Shown here: positions 6,280 to 11,604 of the stretch, piece after piece | Position numbering within the stretch: position 1 is the first letter of the stretch | How the letters are laid out: the number at the start of each line of letters is the position of its first letter | DNA from: an uncultured Clostridiaceae bacterium | GTDB taxonomy: Bacteria > Bacillota > Clostridia > Lachnospirales > Lachnospiraceae | Length of the DNA: 11,604 nucleotides | NCBI GenBank assembly: GCA_949948825.1 | Contig: CATLIJ010000054.1 | Coordinates: 1 to 11,604 of the forward strand | Reading direction: 5' to 3' | Position numbers and translations under genes: made by a program | Notes under the pieces: generated by a model | Told to the model about the DNA's origin: nothing | What the model saw: the letters and a program-made list of their open reading frames with translations, nothing else | Database searches by the model: none

Positions 6280-7485
6280 TCACTTTTCCGGTCTTATTCC
6301 ATATTCCTCTGCCAGCGCCTGAAAGGCTGGCATTGCCCGTTCAATCTGTTCATAGGACACACAATAGGCAATACGCACATATCCAGGACAGGCAAAGGAG
6401 CTTCCTGGCACCAAAAGCAGATGATGCCTGGATGCCCTGTCACAAAAGGCTTTCTCATCCTCTTCCGGCGACTTGACAAACAGATAGAAAGCCCCCTGGG
6501 GTCGGATGCAGGAAAAGCCGCATGCTTTTAAGCCCTCATACAGCCGGTTCCGGTTCTTATCATAAGCCTTCAGATTCACAGAAGCCCCTTTTTCGATACA
6601 TCGTTTTATGACCCGCTGCATAAGAGATGGCGCATTGACGCTGCCCAAGACCCGGTTGGCAATGGCTGCTGCTGTAAATACCTCCCGGCTGTCCTTCATT
6701 TCATCCGGTATCACCAAATACCCGATCCGCTCTCCTGGAAGGGACAGGGACTTACTGTAAGAATAGCAGACAACCGTATTGTCATAATATTTCGTCACAT
6801 AGGGAACCACCGCTCCATCATAAGCCAGCTCCCGATAAGGCTCATCCGAGATGAGAACAATCGGATTCCCCCAGGCTTTGCTCTTTTCCTCAAGAATCCG
6901 GGACAAATGCTTTAAGGTCTCCTCTGAGTAAATCACTCCTGAAGGATTGTTGGGGGTATTGATAATAACAGCCTTTGTATTCTGTGTCAGCTTTTCCTCC
7001 AGCTCCTGCAAATTGGGCTGAAAGTCCACCGTATTGGGAGAAATCACCACCAGCCTCCCATCATAATTTGTCACATAATTTCCATATTCCACAAAATAAG
7101 GCGCAAACACCACCACCTCATCTCCAGGATTCAGAATGGTCTTTAAAATCACATTCAGGCCGCTGGCAGCTCCTACTGTCATTAAGATATTCCTGTCCCC
7201 AAAGGCTGTGCCAAACCGCTGGTTCAAGTCCTGCGCAATCACTTCCCGCACATCCTCATACCCTGCATTGCTCATATATCCATGAACAATAACCGGGTCC
7301 TCTTCCTCCAAAATCTCCAGTATGGACTGCTTCACTTCCTCTGGCGCCGGAACATTAGGATTCCCCAGGCTGAAATCATACACATTCTCTGCCCCGTAAA
7401 TGGCAGCCAGACGTTTTCCCTCCTCAAACATCACCCGAATCACGGAATTGTTCTCCACCAAAGGTATCATCTTCTCTGAAATCAT
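6280..7485 (-). CDS. Class I PLP-dependent aminotransferase (aspartate aminotransferase-like)
   Basis: The 401-residue cytoplasmic enzyme belongs to fold type I, class I/II aminotransferases. It should move an amino group between an amino acid, probably aspartate or an aromatic, and a keto acid. Key sites are FSLGNPNVPAP (38-48), NTPNNPSG (176-183) with N180, D214 and Y217 in SDEPY, and the PLP lysine K245 in YSYSKSLSLPGERIGY with R253. R371 in YVRIAY should bind the substrate carboxylate. ATG 7485 has GGAGGAG 9 nt upstream, and an in-frame ATG five codons later is a less likely alternative. The gene begins 2 nt after the polymerase-like gene and precedes hisC, giving two aminotransferases in tandem. 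They are from different subfamilies, not a recent duplication. Substrate cannot be fixed from sequence. Confidence 0.92.
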   Translation of the reverse strand: MISEKMIPLVENNSVIRVMFEEGKRLAAIYGAENVYDFSLGNPNVPAPEEVKQSILEILEEEDPVIVHGYMSNAGYEDVREVIAQDLNQRFGTAFGDRNILMTVGAASGLNVILKTILNPGDEVVVFAPYFVEYGNYVTNYDGRLVVISPNTVDFQPNLQELEEKLTQNTKAVIINTPNNPSGVIYSEETLKHLSRILEEKSKAWGNPIVLISDEPYRELAYDGAVVPYVTKYYDNTVVCYSYSKSLSLPGERIGYLVIPDEMKDSREVFTAAAIANRVLGSVNAPSLMQRVIKRCIEKGASVNLKAYDKNRNRLYEGLKACGFSCIRPQGAFYLFVKSPEEDEKAFCDRASRHHLLLVPGSSFACPGYVRIAYCVSYEQIERAMPAFQALAEEYGIRPEK

Positions 7486-7487
7486 CC

Positions 7488-8783
7488 TTATCTTCTCCTC
7501 CTGTGTTCATTCATATGATAGTAAATTCCCATCAATCCAGTCAAAATCAAATAAAACCATGTGGTCGTATTACTGAACCATGTGGTAAAAAATGACAGAA
7601 TCAAATAGGCTCCCATCTGAGCATACAGAAGATACCCCATGGGACTCTGCATTTCCCTCAGTTTCACGGACAGAAGATAAGCTGCTGCTCCTAAAAGGCA
7701 GGAAAAAACCAGAACCCCCACCCACCCAAAATCGTAATAAGCATCATAAAACAGGGTTAAGGTAGTCAGCTCTTCCTTATTAATATAGATGGGAAAATTG
7801 ATTAATTTGTCTGGATACAAAAACTTCAGTCCTGTCAGCGCCCACAAAGGGAACAGGCTGCGCATCCCAAAGGTATGTTTGGGAAGCACTTCCACCAGAC
7901 AATTAAAATTTTCATAATTATTGGCAATATACATATAAGGCTGTGTGATGAATATGGGCATCCGGGCATATTTCATCTCAAAAATCCCGTTTAAATACTC
8001 CACATCATGGCTTCTTGCCACAGTCAGAAGCAGATACACCGGCAAAATTCCCGTCAATCCAAGAAGATATTTGGGGTCAAACTGCTTTTGCAAGGCAATA
8101 TAAGTGATCGTAGCCAGCATCACAGCAAAGACAAACTGAAACCGGGATACACACAAAACAGGAATCAGCAGAGAAATACCAGTCATCACAGCAGCAATCA
8201 CCATCCGTCTCTCACTTCCCCTGCCCCGCTCCACATGAAAATACAATATAGACAAAGACGGCACAAGAACACAGGACACCGTAAAATAATGTATGCCCGG
8301 AAGATGAAATTCCGAATATGCGTGAGGAATCCCCCGCAAAAACAAAGGTATATATCCCAGCGCTGCTGCCTCCCACACAAAAGCTGCCACTGAGACAGCA
8401 GACAAACCGCAGATCATCTCAAATATGGGTCTTGGATTTCCCCGAAAGCCTCTCCATCTGGTGTGACTGTCGTATCCAGTTCCATAAAGCCGACTCATCA
8501 CCTCAAATACAACCCAAAATCCCAAAAATGCCAGAGCAAAACAAATCCAGGTCCCCCAGGTCCAGTCTCTCTGCAGCTGGCTTAATTTCAAACACGCAAT
8601 CCCCTGTCCCCCAACCCAGAACAAGGAAAACAATCCCCGCAGATGAATCAGATTCTTAGTCTGCCGGTAATCCCGAATATACAGCCACAAAGCGGCAATC
8701 AAAAGCACAGCGCCAGACAGATAATAATGCTTGGCTCTTGCTAATAAAATACTCCCCCCATAACTGATCAGATAAACTACCAT
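7488..8783 (-). CDS. Wzy-like oligosaccharide repeat-unit polymerase (polytopic membrane protein)
   Basis: The 431-residue integral membrane protein has about ten or more hydrophobic segments, among them about 2-35, 48-64, 76-97, 122-148, 165-182, 194-212, 214-231, 239-255, 352-372 and 385-423. A large, more polar loop covers about 258-345 (SHDVEYLNGIFEMKYAR, then IANNYENFNCLVEVLP and GMRSLFPLWALTGLKF). This layout, with the conserved NNYENFN and FYDAYYDFGWVG segments, matches the oligosaccharide repeat-unit (O-antigen) polymerase family. Members join lipid-linked repeat units outside the membrane. ATG 8783 has AGGATGG about 8 nt upstream. It leads the nine-gene run and sits 2 nt before an aminotransferase. 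No glycosyltransferase, flippase or ligase is nearby, which is unusual. Family assignment is by topology and motif recall; an O-antigen ligase-like protein is an alternative. Confidence 0.72.
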   Translation of the reverse strand: MVVYLISYGGSILLARAKHYYLSGAVLLIAALWLYIRDYRQTKNLIHLRGLFSLFWVGGQGIACLKLSQLQRDWTWGTWICFALAFLGFWVVFEVMSRLYGTGYDSHTRWRGFRGNPRPIFEMICGLSAVSVAAFVWEAAALGYIPLFLRGIPHAYSEFHLPGIHYFTVSCVLVPSLSILYFHVERGRGSERRMVIAAVMTGISLLIPVLCVSRFQFVFAVMLATITYIALQKQFDPKYLLGLTGILPVYLLLTVARSHDVEYLNGIFEMKYARMPIFITQPYMYIANNYENFNCLVEVLPKHTFGMRSLFPLWALTGLKFLYPDKLINFPIYINKEELTTLTLFYDAYYDFGWVGVLVFSCLLGAAAYLLSVKLREMQSPMGYLLYAQMGAYLILSFFTTWFSNTTTWFYLILTGLMGIYYHMNEHRRRR

Positions 8784-8850
8784 ATTACTACCATCCTATT
8801 CTGCGTCCTTTGTCCTGTCTTCTCTAAGGTCAACACTGCGCTTTCTGACA

Positions 8851-8888
8851 AAAGAGGAAATGGCTGCCACATACGTCTGTGGCAGCCA
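8851..8888 (-). terminator. Rho-independent terminator after ptsI
   Basis: The arms TGGCTGCCAC and GTGGCAGCCA (8861-8870 and 8879-8888) pair perfectly over 10 bp. An extra A-T pair closes the loop to 6 nt. In the minus direction the tail reads TTTCCTCTTTT, an interrupted T tract. It lies about 60 nt after the ptsI stop and should separate the PTS genes from the polymerase-led operon. The rest of the gap (8784-8946) shows no gene and no convincing promoter. Confidence 0.8.
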
Positions 8889-8946
8889 AAACAGGGTTAT
8901 TCCGTGCCAGCTTTTCTATCTGCAGAGGAAATTCCTGCCAGAAGGC

Positions 8947-10662
8947 TTACAGCCCTGCCACAAAACCGCGCATATAATCTTCGACTTCCTTTGTGGTAGT
9001 AAAGCTCATCGCCTTATCTGCCACTGCCTGGAGTTCCTGTGTGCTTAAGCTTGTGATCAGCTTTCTGGAATACAAAATCGCTGATGCGCTCATGCTGAAC
9101 TCATTCAGGCCAAAGGCCAGCAAAAGGGGAATCATCATGGGATCACTGGCTGCTTCACCGCACATGCCAACCATGATTCCCTCCTCTCTTGCGCAGGTAA
9201 TAATCCGCCGGATGCTTCGAAGCACTGCCGGGTTAAATGTGGAATACAAATAAGAAATCTTATCATTTCCCCGGTCTACGGACATGGTATACTGGGTCAG
9301 GTCATTGGTTCCAATGCTGAAGAAGTCCGCTTCCTTGGCAAAAATATCTGCAATCAGAGACGCAGCTGCCGTCTCCACCATAATACCTACCTGAATATCC
9401 TTATTGTAAGCAATTCCCTTCCGGTCCAGTTCAAGCTTCAGCTCATCAATCAAAGCCTTGGCTTCCCGGTACTCATCAATGCAAGTCACCAGAGGAATCA
9501 TAATCTTAATGTTGCCAAAAGCGCTGGCCCGAAGGAGAGCACGAAGCTGAGGCTTGTAGATATCCTCCTTCCGGTCCAGACAGAGACGGATGGCCCGATA
9601 GCCCAGGAAAGGATTTTCGTCCTTTTCCAGACCCATATAAGGAATCTCCTTATCTCCGCCAATATCCAGGGTACGAATGATTACCGGCTTGCCTCCAAGG
9701 GCTTCTGCTACCTTTTTATAAGCTTCAAACTGCTCGTCCTCTGTGGGCATGGAATTGCGGTCCATAAACAAAAACTCAGTCCGGAACAGGCCCACGCCTT
9801 CTCCGTCATACTGCAGCACCTTTTCCACATCCTTTGGCTTTCCAATATTAGCCACCAGCTCTACAGTCACCCCGTCCTTTGTAATGGTCGGCTGTCCAAT
9901 ATACTTTTCCAGCTCTTTTTTCTCTGCCAGAAATGCCTCCCGCTTGTCTGCATAGTCTTTCTCCACAGAAGCATCCGGATTCACAAACACACATCCAGCA
10001 TCTCCGTCCAAAATCACCCGGTCCCCGTCTTTTACCTGATTCATGAAATCATTCACTGCAACCACCGCGGGAATCTCCAGAGCCCGCGCCAAAATAGCGC
10101 TGTGAGAGGTCTTGCCGCCCAGCTCGGTCACAATACCCACCACATTTTTCGGATTGATTCCAGCTGTCATGGAGGGGGTCAGATCCTTTGCCACCAGAAT
10201 GCTGCCAGCAGGAAGAGAAGCAATGTCCACTGTCTCTGCTCCTAAAAGCACCCGCTGCATCCGGGTCTTAATATCCCTCATATCCGTTGCCCGCTGCTGC
10301 ATCAGTTCATCATCCATGCCTGCAAATACATTAGCATACATGGTACACACCATCTCAATGGCAAATTCACTGCAGATCTTCTCCCCCTTAATGGTGTTCT
10401 CAATCTCTCCGATTAACATAGGGTCCATCAAAAGCATCAGATGCCCCTGCAGAATCTCAGCCTCTTTCTCCCCTACCCGTGTGGCAAGATCCGCTGCAAG
10501 CGCCTCAGTATCTTTCATGGTCTTATCCAGCGCCCCCTTAAAGCGCCCCACTTCCCCTTCTGTGTCTGTCACAGTCTTCTTCTCAATGACCAGCTCTGTC
10601 TCCTCTACAATCACAGCTGTTCCGATACCAATACCAGAAGAAGCATTGGTTCCCTTATACAT
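8947..10662 (-). CDS. ptsI: PTS Enzyme I, phosphoenolpyruvate-protein phosphotransferase
   Basis: This cytoplasmic enzyme takes phosphate from phosphoenolpyruvate and passes it to HPr, starting the sugar phosphotransferase chain. The 571 residues match the family. The N-terminal HPr-binding and swivel domain covers about 1-235, with active-site H187 in GGKTSHSAILARALEIPAVV (182-201). The C-terminal TIM-barrel holds R294 (GLFRTEFLFM), R330 (IIRTLDIGGDKE), E430, N453 and D454 (GTNDLTQYT), and catalytic C501 (GMCGEAASDP). All align with E. coli H189, R296, R332, E431, N454, D455 and C502. ATG 10662 is preceded by AAGGAGG, a near-perfect Shine-Dalgarno. It follows ptsH by 75 nt, as in the usual ptsHI order, and ends at a terminator. 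Nothing appears missing. Confidence 0.98.
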   Translation of the reverse strand: MYKGTNASSGIGIGTAVIVEETELVIEKKTVTDTEGEVGRFKGALDKTMKDTEALAADLATRVGEKEAEILQGHLMLLMDPMLIGEIENTIKGEKICSEFAIEMVCTMYANVFAGMDDELMQQRATDMRDIKTRMQRVLLGAETVDIASLPAGSILVAKDLTPSMTAGINPKNVVGIVTELGGKTSHSAILARALEIPAVVAVNDFMNQVKDGDRVILDGDAGCVFVNPDASVEKDYADKREAFLAEKKELEKYIGQPTITKDGVTVELVANIGKPKDVEKVLQYDGEGVGLFRTEFLFMDRNSMPTEDEQFEAYKKVAEALGGKPVIIRTLDIGGDKEIPYMGLEKDENPFLGYRAIRLCLDRKEDIYKPQLRALLRASAFGNIKIMIPLVTCIDEYREAKALIDELKLELDRKGIAYNKDIQVGIMVETAAASLIADIFAKEADFFSIGTNDLTQYTMSVDRGNDKISYLYSTFNPAVLRSIRRIITCAREEGIMVGMCGEAASDPMMIPLLLAFGLNEFSMSASAILYSRKLITSLSTQELQAVADKAMSFTTTKEVEDYMRGFVAGL

Positions 10663-10737
10663 GTCACAACTCCTCCTTATTAATTATTTATGTGAAATAC
10701 ACTTTCAAAAAAGCATATTCCCATTCTCCCCATAAAA

Positions 10738-11001
10738 TCACTCGCCCAAACCGCTTTCCACCAAACGGATCATAGCTTCCAGGGCCTGCTCTTCATCCGG
10801 CCCCTCACATACAAACTCGATTTCGTCTCCACATTTTATACAAGCCCCCAGCACGCTCAATACACTCTTGGCATTGGTTGGGGTGCCGCGAGATACAAAC
10901 CGGACTGATGATTGATATTTAATCGCTTCGCTGCACAGCATACCGGTCGGACGCAAATGAAGGCCGGATGCATTTTTTATCGTAATGTTTCTGCTAACCA
11001 C
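10738..11001 (-). CDS. ptsH: HPr phosphocarrier protein
   Basis: HPr carries phosphate from Enzyme I to the sugar-specific Enzyme II proteins. The 87 residues are the standard length. The active site is H15 in NASGLHLRPTG (10-20), with R17 and P18. The regulatory serine S46 lies in NAKSVLSVLG (43-52), so HPr kinase control and CcpA signalling are possible. The loop reads GLHLRPT rather than the common GLHARPA, and C23, C52 and C55 are unusual but fit the fold. The start is GTG at 11001: a TGA stop directly precedes it in frame, so no earlier start exists, and GAGGGG lies about 10 nt upstream. It sits 73 nt after a CdaR-like gene and 75 nt before ptsI. The 10663-10737 gap holds an AT-rich stretch and no clear promoter. 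Confidence 0.95.
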   Translation of the reverse strand: MVSRNITIKNASGLHLRPTGMLCSEAIKYQSSVRFVSRGTPTNAKSVLSVLGACIKCGDEIEFVCEGPDEEQALEAMIRLVESGLGE

Positions 11002-11074
11002 TCAGTTTATACCCCTCTCTGTTTTCATTCTTGTGGCCATGCCGCGCTCTCACTCTGGCACAGATGACCATTTG

Positions 11075-11604
11075 CTATTGTGTCTCCGCAGGTCCGTTCT
11101 GACCTTCTGTCATACCAGGAACCGCTCCAGCCTCTGTTGCCGGTTCCGTAAAGCCAGGTCCCTGGACCTGGATAGCTTCTGTACTTTCCCCCTGGGATAC
11201 ACTCTCTCCATCTTCTGTCTCCGGCTCAGAAGAGTCCCCGCTGCTCTCCCCTGGTCCGGCCTGATTCTGGTTCTGAACCTGAATCTGGAACTCACTTTGA
11301 GAAACCAGATCAAACCGGTCACTGGATTCAAACTGAAGACTTCCTTTGTGATTCCCCTCCGGTAGCCCTTCCAGCTCCAGGAATGCCTTTAAATCCTCCT
11401 TGGTCAGCTGCTCTAAGTCTTCCTTCAATCCCTGAATAGTCACAGTAACACGGGAGGGCAAAAGCTTATATTCCAGCTCCCTGGACTGGCCCTTCAGGAC
11501 AATATCAGACTCAGTCAGCTCAAAATTCCTGGTGACAAGCGGCTCCACACGCAAACGAATCTCAATCATGGGATTGTCCGATTCCCCAATCTCCACTCCC
11601 TCCG
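11075..11604 (-). CDS. cdaR: YbbR/CdaR-like protein, C-terminal part (5' end off the window)
   Basis: The reading frame is open to the right edge, so the true start lies outside; 175 codons and a TAG stop are visible. Two YbbR-type beta units are recognisable: NPMIEIRLRVEPLVTRNFEL, then LPSRVTVTIQGLKEDLEQLTKEDLKAFLELEGLPEG (split at about residue 60). These repeats occur in CdaR, an extracellular membrane-anchored regulator of the diadenylate cyclase CdaA, usually encoded just upstream. From about 70 residues before the end, the protein turns into a low-complexity tail rich in Gln, Gly, Ser, Glu and Pro, probably disordered. It precedes ptsH by 73 nt without a terminator, so readthrough into ptsHI is likely. 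The N-terminal membrane anchor and cdaA cannot be checked here. Confidence is moderate because only the tail end is seen. Confidence 0.72.
   Translation of the reverse strand, partial: EGVEIGESDNPMIEIRLRVEPLVTRNFELTESDIVLKGQSRELEYKLLPSRVTVTIQGLKEDLEQLTKEDLKAFLELEGLPEGNHKGSLQFESSDRFDLVSQSEFQIQVQNQNQAGPGESSGDSSEPETEDGESVSQGESTEAIQVQGPGFTEPATEAGAVPGMTEGQNGPAETQ

Noticed and set aside
6243..6280. Tandem duplication origin for the two neighbouring aminotransferases
   Set aside because: Their active-site motifs and lengths belong to different subfamilies (HisC type versus AspC type), so they are not recent duplicates.
8784..8850. TTGACC at 8828-8833 as -35 of the polymerase-led operon
   Set aside because: No hexamer resembling TATAAT lies at 15-19 bp spacing; an alternative TTGTCA with TTAGAG at 18 bp is too weak and overlaps the terminator tail.
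10663..10737. Possible promoter TTGAAA with TAATTA between ptsH and ptsI
   Set aside because: The predicted transcript would begin at or inside the ptsI Shine-Dalgarno, leaving no usable leader. The TGAAA/TTTCA dyad here is short and AT-rich.

Overview
This window looks like chromosomal core sequence from a spore-forming member of the Clostridia, most likely a Lachnospiraceae gut anaerobe. The clues are a YtvI-type sporulation permease, an EFR1-type flavodoxin/ferredoxin fusion, a FliB-like cysteine-rich protein outside any flagellar context, and a CdaR-type gene followed by ptsH and ptsI. The taxonomic call is inference from gene content; no rRNA gene is present. Every supported gene lies on the minus strand, so transcription runs from high to low coordinates. 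I see no insertion sequence, phage gene, tRNA, rRNA or CRISPR array.

Right end (11604 to about 8850): the 3' part of a YbbR/CdaR-like gene, then HPr (ptsH) and Enzyme I (ptsI), the two general proteins of the sugar phosphotransferase system. A strong GC-rich hairpin at 8851-8888 ends this unit.

Middle (8783 to 842): a run of nine closely packed genes with gaps of 2-36 nt or short overlaps. In order of transcription they are: a Wzy-like polytopic membrane polymerase; a class I PLP aminotransferase; histidinol-phosphate aminotransferase (hisC); a YtvI/AI-2E-type permease; endonuclease III (nth); a FliB-like flagellin lysine N-methylase homologue; an unrecognised 96-residue protein; an EFR1 flavodoxin/2[4Fe-4S] protein; and acylphosphatase. 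The functions are mixed. Within the run, FliB-like, the 96-residue protein and EFR1 are joined by two ATGA overlaps, which makes them a translationally coupled trio. Nth, FliB-like and EFR1 all carry cysteine arrangements known or expected to bind metal or iron-sulfur clusters.

Left end (841 to 1): a 183-nt gap holds a set of nested inverted repeats and a near-consensus sigma-A promoter (TTGACA, 17-bp spacer, extended TGCTATGAT). It drives ilvN, the regulatory subunit of acetolactate synthase. Its catalytic partner ilvB is not beside it. After ilvN come 157 nt with two perfect small hairpins and a Shine-Dalgarno sequence at the window edge, so another gene, plausibly ilvC, starts just outside.

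Most of the window is ordinary housekeeping. The items most worth a second look are the coupled FliB-like/unknown/EFR1 trio, the orphan polymerase leading a metabolic operon, and the two structured intergenic regions around ilvN.
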